DNA of 64,000 bases from Paenibacillus glucanolyticus NBRC 15330 (lineage in GTDB: Bacteria; Bacillota; Bacilli; Paenibacillales; Paenibacillaceae): assembly GCF_004000885.1 (NCBI RefSeq), contig NZ_BIMC01000001.1, positions 744,001 to 808,000 of the forward strand, given 5' to 3'. Under the pieces are notes generated by a model that did no database searches, was not told the origin of the DNA, and worked only from the letters and a program-made list of their open reading frames with translations. Of the stretch, positions 7,406 to 15,678 are shown in pieces (within the stretch, counting starts at the first letter, position 1; every line of letters starts with the position of its first letter). The position numbers and the translations under genes were made by a program.

Positions 7406-8950
7406 CTATTTTGCGTAATCCACCGCACGGGTCTCCCGGATAACGGTGACTTTGATATGACCTGGATAATCCAGTTCATTCTCAATGGTTTTGGTAATGT
7501 CGCGTGCCAAGCGGAATGCTTCGGCATCATCGATCTTCTCAGGCTGTACCATAACGCGAACTTCACGTCCCGCTTGAATGGCGTACGATTTCTCAACGCC
7601 TTCAAAGGATTCGGAAATTTCTTCGAGCTTCTCAAGGCGTCGGATATACGTCTCAAGTGTCTCTCTGCGGGCTCCCGGTCTGGCTGCGGACAATGCGTCA
7701 GCTGCGCCAACCAGCATGGCAATAACCGAGGTTGCTTCACAATCACCGTGGTGAGAGGCAATGCTGTTGATAACCACCGGATGTTCCTTGTATTTCTTCG
7801 CCAGCTCCACGCCGATTTCAACGTGCGATCCTTCCACTTCATGATCCAGCGCTTTACCGATGTCATGCAACAGTCCTGCCCGTTTCGCAAGCACGATGTC
7901 TTCGCCCAATTCGCCGGCCATTAGGCCAGTCAAGTAGGCCACTTCCATGGAATGTTTCAACACATTTTGTCCATAGCTTGTACGGAACTTCAGTCGGCCC
8001 AGAATTTTGATCAAATCTGGATGCAAACCGTGCACGCCAACTTCGAATGTGGCTTGTTCTCCATACTCGCGAATGCGTTCGTCCACTTCCTTGCGGGATT
8101 TCTCCACCATTTCTTCGATACGAGCCGGATGAATCCGTCCGTCCGCCACGAGCTTTTCCAAAGCTGTACGGGCAATTTCACGGCGAATCGGATCAAACCC
8201 GGAGAGAATAACAGCTTCCGGAGTATCATCGATAATAAGGTCAATCCCTGTAAGGGTTTCAAGCGCACGGATATTCCGGCCTTCACGTCCGATGATCCGG
8301 CCCTTCATTTCTTCGTTCGGCAAGGTGACAACAGAAACCGTTGTCTCTGCCACATGATCAGCCGCACAGCGTTGGATAGCCAGCGTGATGATCTCCCGTG
8401 ATTTTTTGTCAGCCTCTTCTTTCGCCTGCTGCTCAATTTCTTTAATCATTTGAGCGGTTTCATGACGAACCTCTTGCTCGACATTGCTGAGAATGATACT
8501 GCGGGCATCCTCCATCGTAAGGTTGGAGATACGCTCCAGTTCTGTAGTTTGTTTCTTGTAAATAGCGTCGATTTGCTGCTGGGTCTCTTCTATTCGTTTC
8601 TCTTTGTTCGCCACTTGTTCTTCTTTACGTTCCAAAGATTCTATTTTTTTATCCAGCGACTCTTCCTTTTGCAACAATCTGCGTTCCTGCCGTTGAATTT
8701 CATTACGGCGCTCACGAGTGTCTTTTTCAGCTTCGGCTCTGATTTTATGAACTTCATCTTTTGCTTCAAGAACCGTTTCTTTCTTCAATGCCTCTGCTTC
8801 CTTCTTCGCACTCTCAACGATCTGCAAAGCGGCATGCTCGGCACTGGAAATTTTAGCTTCTGCAAGGGATTTGCGAATAAAATAACCGAACCCAAAGAAT
8901 ATAGCGGCTACAGCGAGAACGATTATGATCCAGATCCATGTATCCAGCAT
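7406..8950 (-). CDS. rny: Ribonuclease Y
   Basis: Membrane-anchored endoribonuclease that initiates mRNA decay. The 514 residues show an N-terminal transmembrane helix ([21 protein letters not shown]), a long coiled coil (about residues 30-190), a KH domain ([15 protein letters not shown]), an HD catalytic domain ([12 protein letters not shown]) and the conserved C-terminal region ending [18 protein letters not shown]. The ATG at 8950 is 8 bases after GGAGG; a GTG at 8959 overlaps that site. A promoter about 250 bases upstream gives it a long leader. Partners ricA and ymdB are nearby. Confidence 0.96.
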   Translation of the reverse strand: MLDTWIWIIIVLAVAAIFFGFGYFIRKSLAEAKISSAEHAALQIVESAKKEAEALKKETVLEAKDEVHKIRAEAEKDTRERRNEIQRQERRLLQKEESLDKKIESLERKEEQVANKEKRIEETQQQIDAIYKKQTTELERISNLTMEDARSIILSNVEQEVRHETAQMIKEIEQQAKEEADKKSREIITLAIQRCAADHVAETTVSVVTLPNEEMKGRIIGREGRNIRALETLTGIDLIIDDTPEAVILSGFDPIRREIARTALEKLVADGRIHPARIEEMVEKSRKEVDERIREYGEQATFEVGVHGLHPDLIKILGRLKFRTSYGQNVLKHSMEVAYLTGLMAGELGEDIVLAKRAGLLHDIGKALDHEVEGSHVEIGVELAKKYKEHPVVINSIASHHGDCEATSVIAMLVGAADALSAARPGARRETLETYIRRLEKLEEISESFEGVEKSYAIQAGREVRVMVQPEKIDDAEAFRLARDITKTIENELDYPGHIKVTVIRETRAVDYAK

Positions 8951-9310
8951 CTGTTTCACCTCCTCGTTGTTTCCTCCAAGGCATTCCTTGGGAAATGTTC
9001 AATTGTCAGTTTACTCATTCATACATAAAATTTTCCGGCAGAACCTGCCGTCCATACTGCGCACGTCCCATTAACGTTCGCAAATTCCACCATGAACAGC
9101 GGAATACATTTCACTATGAATTGGCGTTATAAGAATCTTTCACAAAGTAGTCACTTTTTTGGAAGGAAAAAGGTTTCTAATTTATGATAAAAGATTCATA
9201 TTTATTTTAGTATTTATAAAAAGATATTGTCAAGGGAAAGCAATGGGTAAACGTCAGTTTCATCCAGTGGAACCAAATTCTTTTGCGAAGTTCTGCATTA
9301 TGGCTGCCTT
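8951..9310 (-). promoter_or_regulatory. Intergenic region with the rny promoter and long leader
   Basis: On the minus strand TTGACA (9233-9228) and TAAAAT (9209-9204) are separated by 18 bases and would give a transcript with roughly 245 bases of untranslated leader before rny. The leader contains one short hairpin (GGCAGGTTCTGCC near 9040) but no riboswitch class that I recognise. No recX terminator was found. Confidence 0.55.
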
Positions 9311-10048
9311 TTATTCGAAGTCATCCAGCTCTTCGTCCCACTCGCCTTGTTGCTGATCCTCTTCAATCAGAAGTTTAAGTACCTGCCGTACCTGTTCTCC
9401 ACCAAACCCACGCCGCATTAAATAGGCGCCCGTTTTACGTTTGCGATCCAGCAGCTCGCCATGGGTTTGCTGCCATTTTTTCCTCCCGACCGTCAGCGCA
9501 CTCTCAAGTTCCGCATCCGCGCTAATCTCGCCCAACGCCTCTGATATAAGCTCAGTGCCTATTCCCTTTTGCCTCAGTTCCTGCTTAACCCACAATCTTC
9601 CCTTCTTATGGCTCGTCATTCGCTGTTCCGCCCACATCTTGGCATAGAGCGCATCATCTACGAGGTTATCCTTCTCCAAGCGCTCCAAGGTTGTCTCTAC
9701 ACTATTCTGCTCAAAGCCTTTTTGCTGCAGACGCTGTGAAATTTCCTTAGCCGTTCTGGGTTTTCGGGACAGATGATTCAGCGCCTCTACGTAAGCGCGC
9801 TGCCGTTCATCTGCAACAATAATTTCCTGCAGTTCCTCCTTGCGAAAAACATTGCCCTTCAACAAGCGATATTTCAGCATAACGTCCTCATGAACGGTCA
9901 TCTGATAAGGCCCAAATGCGATCTGATAGCGGTGTTTGGGCTTTCTCAGCATCTCGACCGAAGTTACGATCAGATCCTCATTATCGGGAAAATGTCCAAT
10001 ACCTGAAGTTTCCTCCTCCTCAGACACTCCCATATTCTCTTCTTTCAT
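9311..10048 (-). CDS. recX: Regulatory protein RecX
   Basis: 245 residues with the three-helix RecX repeats: YVEALNHLSRKPRTAKEISQ, NLVDDALYAKMWAEQRM, KGRLWVKQELRQKGI and RGFGGEQVRQVLKLLIEE. RecX modulates RecA filaments. The N-terminal part (RYQIAFGPYQMTVHEDVMLKY) is the extension usual in Bacillota RecX. The ATG at 10048 follows GAGGAG at a short distance; a GTG at 10063 overlaps that site. It lies directly downstream of recA, separated by about 140 bases with only a weak hairpin. Confidence 0.92.
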   Translation of the reverse strand: MKEENMGVSEEEETSGIGHFPDNEDLIVTSVEMLRKPKHRYQIAFGPYQMTVHEDVMLKYRLLKGNVFRKEELQEIIVADERQRAYVEALNHLSRKPRTAKEISQRLQQKGFEQNSVETTLERLEKDNLVDDALYAKMWAEQRMTSHKKGRLWVKQELRQKGIGTELISEALGEISADAELESALTVGRKKWQQTHGELLDRKRKTGAYLMRRGFGGEQVRQVLKLLIEEDQQQGEWDEELDDFE

Positions 10049-10126
10049 AAACGCTCCTCTCACTTCAGCATCAATATCCCGGCAAAAATATCCGAGCGAT
10101 TCCTCGATTAAGTTAAATGCAAAGAA

Positions 10127-10157
10127 GACCGTCAGGCGTTACAAACACCGGACAGTC
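10127..10157 (-). terminator. Weak hairpin after recA
   Basis: Imperfect 10-bp stem (one G-U pair and one mismatch in the minus-strand RNA) followed by TTCTTTG. It may be a partial terminator that lets some transcripts reach recX. Confidence 0.4.
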
Positions 10158-10187
10158 CTCAACACTCTAAAAGCTAAACCGTTATTA

Positions 10188-11249
10188 CTACTCTACCTTA
10201 AACAATTCCTGCTCTTCTATTTCATCTTGTTCCTTATCCTCTGCGGAAGGCTCAGGAACAGCCGTGGTCAGGTTGCTTGCTTCACGGATTTTATTCTCGA
10301 TTACACTCGCGATTTCCGGGTGCTCCTTCAAGAATTGCTTCGCATTCTCACGTCCTTGACCCAGACGGTCACCAGAATAAGAATACCAAGCACCACTCTT
10401 GTCTACGATATCCAGTTCCGTTCCGATATCAATCAGGCTTCCCTCTCTAGAGATGCCCTCACCGTACATAATATCTAGCTCAGCCTGTTTGAAAGGCGGC
10501 GCTACCTTGTTCTTAACAACCTTAATCCGTGTGCGGTTACCCACCACATCGTTACCCATCTTGATGCTCTCAATCCGGCGCACGTCCAAACGAACCGTGG
10601 AATAGAACTTCAGAGCACGTCCGCCCGGAGTAGTCTCAGGGTTACCGAACATAACACCAACCTTCTCACGAAGCTGGTTGATAAAGATAGTAATCGTTTT
10701 CGACTTATTGATGGCACCCGACAATTTACGAAGAGCTTGAGACATCAGACGAGCTTGCAGACCCACGTGGGAATCACCCATATCGCCTTCAATTTCAGCT
10801 TTCGGCACAAGCGCAGCAACCGAGTCAATAACAATAATATCTACGGCACCACTGCGTACCAATGCTTCCGCAATTTCAAGCCCCTGTTCACCCGTATCCG
10901 GTTGGGAGAGCAGCAATTCATCAATATTAACACCCAGTTTGCTTGCATACGATGGATCCAAGGCATGCTCGGCATCGATAAATGCAGCTTGTCCGCCAGC
11001 CTTCTGAACTTCAGCAATAGCATGGAGGGCTACTGTTGTTTTACCGGAGGATTCCGGTCCATATACTTCAATAATCCGGCCTTTAGGCAAACCGCCGGTT
11101 CCTAAAGCTATATCCAACGCCAACGATCCACTTGGCACAATCTCTACCTGCATATGGGTGGACTCACCCAGTTTCATGATGGAACCTTTACCGAACTGTT
11201 TCTCTATCTGACGAAGCGCCATCTCCAGCGCAGCACGACGATCTGACAA
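10188..11249 (-). CDS. recA: Recombinase RecA
   Basis: 353 residues beginning [22 protein letters not shown], as in other Bacillota. Walker [10 protein letters not shown] at about residues 64-72, Walker B region [13 protein letters not shown], and the L2 loop [22 protein letters not shown] are intact. It drives homologous recombination and triggers LexA self-cleavage. The best start is TTG at 11249: a GTG at 11258 is only 2 bases from the AAGGG ribosome site, and homology begins at MSDR. A promoter and LexA box lie upstream, and the cinA terminator isolates it from cinA. Confidence 0.97.
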   Translation of the reverse strand: MSDRRAALEMALRQIEKQFGKGSIMKLGESTHMQVEIVPSGSLALDIALGTGGLPKGRIIEVYGPESSGKTTVALHAIAEVQKAGGQAAFIDAEHALDPSYASKLGVNIDELLLSQPDTGEQGLEIAEALVRSGAVDIIVIDSVAALVPKAEIEGDMGDSHVGLQARLMSQALRKLSGAINKSKTITIFINQLREKVGVMFGNPETTPGGRALKFYSTVRLDVRRIESIKMGNDVVGNRTRIKVVKNKVAPPFKQAELDIMYGEGISREGSLIDIGTELDIVDKSGAWYSYSGDRLGQGRENAKQFLKEHPEIASVIENKIREASNLTTAVPEPSAEDKEQDEIEEQELFKVE

Positions 11250-11281
11250 TTGTTCCACAACCCTTCACTGTTGATAGTCAT

Positions 11282-11310
11282 ATCATACCTTGTTTTGACA
11301 CGTTTGCCAA
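11282..11310 (-). promoter_or_regulatory. SigA promoter of recA
   Basis: Minus strand TTGGCA (11310-11305), 17-base spacer, TATGAT (11287-11282), about 35 bases before the recA start. Confidence 0.8.
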
Positions 11311-11319
11311 GCTTTTTTT

Positions 11320-11333
11320 CGAACATACATTCG
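11320..11333 (-). promoter_or_regulatory. LexA (SOS) box upstream of recA
   Basis: CGAATGTATGTTCG on the minus strand matches the Gram-positive LexA consensus CGAAC-N4-GTTCG with one deviation. It lies 10 bases upstream of the -35 hexamer, a place where LexA can block polymerase. Confidence 0.82.
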
Positions 11334-11380
11334 TTTTTTTATTCGGCGCTCCTTCCCTCCCATGCTCTGAACCCTATGTA

Positions 11381-11429
11381 AAAAAGAAGAAGAACCGCAG
11401 CAATATCATTCGATATGCCACGGTTCTTC
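11381..11429 (-). terminator. Intrinsic terminator after cinA
   Basis: Stem GAAGAACCG/CGGTTCTTC with an imperfectly paired loop, followed on the minus strand by TTCTTTTTTAC. Confidence 0.8.
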
Positions 11430-11539
11430 CGTACTTCACATTATACTCGGAACCATTCTTCAATTCAAGAACAGCTACCAAGACAGGTGTAAATAATTTA
11501 CTTTTTATCAAAAGCGGCTTCCTTCGGCTTAGGGGGAAG

Positions 11540-12802
11540 CTAGGCCTGCTTGGAGGCAACGAGACGCTGCCAAAGCCGATACAGCAGCGCCTTGGTTGCA
11601 CGGAGCCGGATCGTCTCACGGTTGCCCTGCAGGTGCAGCTCATGCACTTCCGTTTCTTTTCCCCGTTCGGACAATCCAATGTACACAAGGCCAACGGGCT
11701 TGCGTTCGGCGTAACCTGGACCTGCTACACCTGTTACCGACAAACCAAAATCACTGTCGGTCACCATCCGGACATGATCCGCAAGCGCCTCGGCAACCTC
11801 CGCACTGACAGCGCCCGGCGCATCATCACCTTCAAGCAGCGCATGCGGGATATGTACAAGCTTCTCTTTGATCTGATTGGTATAACAGATGATTCCGCCC
11901 AGAAACATCGAAGCACTGCCGGGAATGGATGTCAGCGCCTCTGCCACGAGCCCTCCGGTACAACTCTCGGCCGCGCTCAGCGTCCAGCTTCGATCTGCCA
12001 TAAGGTCTACAATGACCTTCTCAATCGGCACGTCCTCGTTGGCATACATAAACTCAGGACCTCTCTCCTGAATTCTGGTCTCCAGCTCATTCAGCCGGAC
12101 CATAGCCTCAGACTCACTCGCTGCCTTCGTGGAGATCCGGACCGTAACCTCCCCTTCCTTGGCATACAAGGCGATGGTCGGATCCGTCTGTGCGGTTATC
12201 AGGTCCTCCAGTCGCTGATCAAGTGCGGATTCCCCAATGCCTGCGAACTTGAGCATCTTCGAGTAGATGGGGAGCTCGCCGGTCAGGACGTGCTGAAGAA
12301 GCCAGGGCTTGGCCTCCTGCTCAAACATCGGGATCAGTTCTTTTGGCGGCCCGGGCAAAACAATATAATGAGTGCCTTCAAAAGAAATAGCATTTCCCAC
12401 GGCAAGCCCCGTCTCGTTAGGCAGCGGTGTACCTCCCTCGATGGCCAGAGCCTGACGCCGATTATTCTCCGTCATCACATATCCCCGGTCATGGAAGAAA
12501 CGTTCGACCCGGTCCATGGCCATCCGGTCAATATGCAACGACCGGTTCATATAGGAAGCTAAGGCATCCTTCGTCAGATCATCCTGTGTAGGTCCGAGGC
12601 CGCCGGACAGAAGCACGATATCAGCTCTGCCGCTGGACAGCCTGAGGGCCTCCTTGAGCCTCTCCATGTTATCCCCGACAACCGTTTGATAGTACACATC
12701 GATTCCCATTGAAGCAAGCTCTCTGGACAAGTACTGGGCATTGGTATTGACGATCTGTCCCAGCAGAAGTTCTGTACCAACTGCAATGATTTCTGCTTTC
12801 AT
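11540..12802 (-). CDS. cinA: Competence/damage-inducible protein CinA
   Basis: 420 residues. The N-terminal molybdopterin-binding-like domain begins MKAEIIAVGTELLLGQIVNTNAQYLS and contains LSGGLGPTQDDLTKDA; the C-terminal CinA domain has SAAESCTGGLVAEALTSIPGSASMFLGG and VTGVAGPGYAE. In several bacteria the C-terminal domain is an NMN deamidase that recycles pyridine nucleotides, and the N-terminal domain an ADP-ribose hydrolase. It lies between pgsA and recA as in other Bacillota, but its own terminator ends transcription before recA. Confidence 0.93.
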   Translation of the reverse strand: MKAEIIAVGTELLLGQIVNTNAQYLSRELASMGIDVYYQTVVGDNMERLKEALRLSSGRADIVLLSGGLGPTQDDLTKDALASYMNRSLHIDRMAMDRVERFFHDRGYVMTENNRRQALAIEGGTPLPNETGLAVGNAISFEGTHYIVLPGPPKELIPMFEQEAKPWLLQHVLTGELPIYSKMLKFAGIGESALDQRLEDLITAQTDPTIALYAKEGEVTVRISTKAASESEAMVRLNELETRIQERGPEFMYANEDVPIEKVIVDLMADRSWTLSAAESCTGGLVAEALTSIPGSASMFLGGIICYTNQIKEKLVHIPHALLEGDDAPGAVSAEVAEALADHVRMVTDSDFGLSVTGVAGPGYAERKPVGLVYIGLSERGKETEVHELHLQGNRETIRLRATKALLYRLWQRLVASKQA

Positions 12803-12810
12803 GATTAGTC

Positions 12811-12856
12811 GATCCTCCTGTATCTGCTGTATCTGCTGTCTCTACTGTATCTGCAC
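12811..12856. repeat. Short imperfect tandem repeat between cinA and pgsA
   Basis: The 9-mer TGTATCTGC and close variants occur about four times in a row just upstream of cinA. No function is evident, but copy number could vary between strains and change the distance to the cinA ribosome site. Confidence 0.5.
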
Positions 12857-12891
12857 ATTCTATTCAACTTCATTATGTTCTTACGCTCACG

Positions 12892-12924
12892 GAAGAAAAA
12901 AGCAATAGGATTGCTCCTATTGCT
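12892..12924 (-). terminator. Intrinsic terminator after pgsA
   Basis: Perfect 10-bp stem AGCAATAGGA/TCCTATTGCT, 4-base loop, then TTTTTTC on the minus strand. Confidence 0.85.
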
Positions 12925-12925
12925 A

Positions 12926-13513
12926 TTATGCCCCGGTACCTTTGAGAAGGTGCCTGTTCTGGACAAAATATTCGATTCCCGAATATAGCGTAATAATCGC
13001 AGCTGCCCAGATGGCAATGACATCAAACGGAATCCCCATAAACACAAACGGGAAATTGTTGATAAGAAGCGCAACAATTGCCACAATCTGAATCACCGTT
13101 TTAATTTTTCCCGATTGGCCTGCTGCAACAACGGAACCCTCCAGAAGCGCAATCTGCCGCAAGCCGGTAACCGCGAATTCCCTGCTGATGATGACAACAG
13201 CAATCCACGATTCGCATTTTCCCATCTCTACGAGCGATATGAGTACGGCGGCCACCAGCAGTTTGTCAGCCAGCGGATCAAGAAGTTTTCCCAGGTTAGT
13301 CACCATATTGTTTTTTCGGGCCAAATAGCCGTCAATCCCATCCGTGCTCGCAGCAAGTATAAAGATCAATGCCGCAATCAATTGGTTATATGGCAGGACA
13401 AAATCATTCCACACAATGGGGGCCGGGTAAAAATCAAAATCCACCAGTAGAAAAATCATCATGACAGGAATCAAGCAAATCCGGGCCAACGTAATACGAT
13501 TGGGTAAATTCAT
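12926..13513 (-). CDS. pgsA: CDP-diacylglycerol--glycerol-3-phosphate 3-phosphatidyltransferase
   Basis: Makes phosphatidylglycerol phosphate, the committed step to phosphatidylglycerol. 195 residues with several membrane helices. The CDP-alcohol phosphotransferase signature D-G-x2-A-R-x8-G-x3-D-x3-D is exact at D61-G62...A65-R66...G75...D79...D83. The ATG at 13513 overlaps the stop of an upstream 44-codon frame (ATGA), and its GGGAGG ribosome site is partly covered by a predicted hairpin, so translation may depend on the leader. Confidence 0.95.
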   Translation of the reverse strand: MNLPNRITLARICLIPVMMIFLLVDFDFYPAPIVWNDFVLPYNQLIAALIFILAASTDGIDGYLARKNNMVTNLGKLLDPLADKLLVAAVLISLVEMGKCESWIAVVIISREFAVTGLRQIALLEGSVVAAGQSGKIKTVIQIVAIVALLINNFPFVFMGIPFDVIAIWAAAIITLYSGIEYFVQNRHLLKGTGA

Positions 13514-13644
13514 GGGGCAACCTCCCTTGCAACGGGTTGTCTAGCTAACTTGGCAGACCCCGCAGCAGTTAAACTGCCGCAATTCAACAGGGTCGCTCTT
13601 CCCAAGAGCCTAAAGGGTTTGAAGCGTGAATCGCTGTCTGTCAT
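13510..13644 (-). CDS. Possible 44-residue leader peptide overlapping pgsA
   Basis: An open frame starts at ATG 13644, 6 bases after a GGGGG ribosome site, and ends with TGA that overlaps the pgsA ATG (ATGA). The peptide MTDSDSRFKPFRLLGRATLL continues to ...ARQPVAREVAP and resembles no family that I know. It is arginine and leucine rich with one cysteine. The same sequence folds into hairpins, so it could be a leader peptide coupled to pgsA, a by-product of a structured RNA, or chance. No function is assigned. Confidence 0.4.
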   Translation of the reverse strand: MTDSDSRFKPFRLLGRATLLNCGSLTAAGSAKLARQPVAREVAP

Positions 13645-13695
13645 ATTCATCCCCCAGTAATCTATGTATACGTTAATCCTTATATATCGTGTTTT

Positions 13696-13725
13696 AGTAT
13701 AATATTTCAGTTGACACCCTGTCAA
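13696..13725 (-). promoter_or_regulatory. SigA promoter of pgsA with palindromic -35 region
   Basis: Minus strand TTGACA (13725-13720), 18 bases, TATACT (13701-13696). The -35 hexamer is half of a perfect inverted repeat TTGACA-N3-TGTCAA (13711-13725), a possible operator. The transcript would carry a leader of about 175 bases. Confidence 0.65.
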
Positions 13726-13783
13726 AAGAAACAAACCTGCCATTTAATTCGCATTCAAGCCTTTACCCTATTAAGGTGCGCGC

Positions 13784-14275
13784 TTATTTAAAATTGGTAA
13801 ATTGGAGGTCCAGCGTAAGATCTGCTTTACGAAGCAGCTGCATGATCTGCTGAAGATCGTCCTTGTTTTTTCCGGTTACCCGAATTTGATCCCCTTGAAT
13901 CTGGCTCTTTACTTTCAGTTTGGAATCACGGATCAAAATGTTGATTTTTTTAGAGTTTTCCTGATCTATTCCCTGTTTCAAGGTCAAGCGCTGTCTAACG
14001 GTACCCATAGAGGCCGGCTCAATCTTCCCGTACTCCACATTTTTAAGCGACAATCCGCGTTTAACCATCTTGGTTTGCAAAATATCAATTACTGCGTTGA
14101 GTTTATACTCATCGTCAGATGCAATGACCAGTGCTTCCTTGTCAATCTTCAAGCTGCTCTTGCTGCCCTTGAAGTCAAACCGGTTCTCAATCTCCCGCTC
14201 CGTCTGATTAACCGCGTTTGTAAGTTCCTGCATATCCATCTTGGATACGATATCAAATGAATTTTCTGAAGCCAT
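13784..14275 (-). CDS. YajQ family nucleotide-binding protein
   Basis: 163 residues: MASENSFDIVSKMDMQELTNAV, RFDFKGSKSSLKID and GDQIRVTGKNKDDLQQIMQLL match the YajQ/UPF0234 family throughout. Some proteobacterial members bind cyclic di-GMP; the role in Bacillota is not established. The ATG at 14275 follows a GGAAGG ribosome site. It is a single gene between the small membrane protein gene and pgsA. Confidence 0.9.
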   Translation of the reverse strand: MASENSFDIVSKMDMQELTNAVNQTEREIENRFDFKGSKSSLKIDKEALVIASDDEYKLNAVIDILQTKMVKRGLSLKNVEYGKIEPASMGTVRQRLTLKQGIDQENSKKINILIRDSKLKVKSQIQGDQIRVTGKNKDDLQQIMQLLRKADLTLDLQFTNFK

Positions 14276-14375
14276 GGTGAATCCTTCCTTTCATCAATCA
14301 TATTGCTTCTATTATAGGTAAAACTCCGAGCCAAGTCTAATCATGTACAATGTATGTCTTATGTATACAGGAACG

Positions 14376-14414
14376 AAAAAGACTCCGTTCATCACCAACC
14401 ATCTGGTGACAACG
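14376..14414 (-). terminator. Intrinsic terminator after the small membrane protein gene
   Basis: Stem of CGTT plus TCACCA pairing with TGGTGA plus AACG, followed on the minus strand by TCTTTTTC. Confidence 0.65.
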
Positions 14415-14426
14415 AAGCCTGCTCCG

Positions 14427-14600
14427 TCAATTGCTAGCTTGCTCATCACGCACCGGACGGCGGAACATACTCAGGATGCCGAGTAATATATGAGCCAATC
14501 CAAAGCCTAATATGCCATATCCCCAGTCACTCGGAATTAGATAGTAACCCAAGAGGCTGACAATAACGCCTAATCCGAATACAATCCAGTTGACCGTCAA
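14427..14600 (-). CDS. Small membrane protein of unknown function
   Basis: 57 residues from a TTG start that has GAGG 10 bases upstream. Two hydrophobic stretches (VNWIVFGLGVIVSLLGYYLI and YGILGFGLAHILLGILSMF) separated by a short PSDWG turn suggest a two-helix membrane hairpin, with a basic then acidic C-terminus (RRPVRDEQASN). A longer version from ATG 14648 (73 residues) would start inside a perfect 28-bp palindrome and is less likely. It follows rodZ on the same strand and has its own terminator. I do not recognise a named family. Confidence 0.65.
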   Translation of the reverse strand: MTVNWIVFGLGVIVSLLGYYLIPSDWGYGILGFGLAHILLGILSMFRRPVRDEQASN

Positions 14601-14628
14601 GATGGCCTCACCTCTTTCAGGAAGTGAA

Positions 14629-14656
14629 ATAACAGCATGCAGCTGCATGCTGTTAT
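14629..14656. repeat. Perfect 28-bp palindrome after rodZ
   Basis: The half-site ATAACAGCATGCAG at 14629-14642 is followed without any spacer by its exact complement at 14643-14656. It begins 22 bases after the rodZ stop. It may act as a rodZ transcript end or be a protein-binding site; on the minus strand only TTTC follows, a weak terminator tail. Confidence 0.8.
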
Positions 14657-14677
14657 GATCTCCTGGAGTAAAGGGAA

Positions 14678-15637
14678 TTATTCCCCGCCTGTGGTGTCAG
14701 CGGAACCATCCGCGGACTCCAGCACGATGCGGGAAGTCGTTTTTCCATCCGTTACAGGCTGACCGCCAACCGTGATGGTGGTTGCAGCGGAATTGCCCGA
14801 TTTCACGTACAACCCCTGGCTGTCCAGTTCGAAGCTGAGCGCAGCTCCGTTCTCAAGCATCTGGAAAGCCAATTTCTCGCCGGAGGCGTTGTTGCCGCGG
14901 TATACCTCTACCCAGCTCTTTCCGTCACTGGTGGCCGTAATGTCCACCTTAACCGCAGAGCCTGTTACTTTGAATACGGTGTTCTTGCCTTCCGTCCGGT
15001 CCTGCGTCACCGTCGTTTCCCCAGGCGTTGTATTCCCCGGTACATCTGTATCCGTACCATCCGTACCCTCAGTGCCGTCCGTTTCCGTTCCTTCACCGTC
15101 CGTACCCTCGCCAGGCGTATCGCCCGGGTTGTTCTCTCCGCCTTGTGCTCCATCACCTGGCGTCGTGGTATCCGGGTTTTGCGAATTCTGCCCTGGATCG
15201 GTCTGAGATTGGTCGTTGTTGCTTACCGGCGGGTTTTCATCTTTGGGCTCATTCGAATTGATCGCTACCAAATAAATGACAACAACGATCAGAATCGGAA
15301 ACGTCCACATCAGCAGCGTCGGCAGCCATTTCATGTTCCGTTCGGCTGAAGGTCTGCTGGCACGCTTTTGAATAACCGGCTCCATTGTCGCTTCCGGTTC
15401 TGATTTGGGAACGTCCTGTTTATGTCCTTCAAGCAGTTCGTCCGGGTCAATCCCCACCGCTTCTGCATAGGTTTTGATGAATGCCCGCACGTAAAAACTG
15501 CCGGGAAGTACTTTGTAATCCCCTGCCTCGATGGCTTCCAAGTATCGCTTGCGTATTTTTGTCATTTCCTGCACGTCATCAAGGCTCATTCCTTTTTGTA
15601 GACGCGCCTCCCTTAATTGCTGTCCCAGTTCGGACAT
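14678..15637 (-). CDS. rodZ: RodZ-like cytoskeletal anchor protein (YmfM type)
   Basis: 319 residues. An N-terminal HTH domain (about residues 1-70, LGQQLREARLQKGMSLDDVQ ... KRYLEAIEAGDY), one transmembrane helix at about 104-127, a long extracytoplasmic linker rich in G, T, D and P with GTDGTEGTD-like repeats (about 135-205), and a C-terminal beta domain (DUF4115 type) ending near 319. RodZ links MreB to the elongation machinery and sets rod shape. GGAGGTGAT precedes the ATG. B. subtilis ymfM also lies next to ymfK and pgsA. Confidence 0.9.
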   Translation of the reverse strand: MSELGQQLREARLQKGMSLDDVQEMTKIRKRYLEAIEAGDYKVLPGSFYVRAFIKTYAEAVGIDPDELLEGHKQDVPKSEPEATMEPVIQKRASRPSAERNMKWLPTLLMWTFPILIVVVIYLVAINSNEPKDENPPVSNNDQSQTDPGQNSQNPDTTTPGDGAQGGENNPGDTPGEGTDGEGTETDGTEGTDGTDTDVPGNTTPGETTVTQDRTEGKNTVFKVTGSAVKVDITATSDGKSWVEVYRGNNASGEKLAFQMLENGAALSFELDSQGLYVKSGNSAATTITVGGQPVTDGKTTSRIVLESADGSADTTGGE

Positions 15638-15678
15638 GCCATCACCTCCTACTTTAGAATTTCGTGGTCAAAAAAATA

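Noticed and set aside
13644..13743. N-terminal extension of the pgsA leader ORF (a 77-residue version)
   Set aside because: It would start upstream of and run through the promoter; the ATG at 13644 with GGGGG is the only plausible start.
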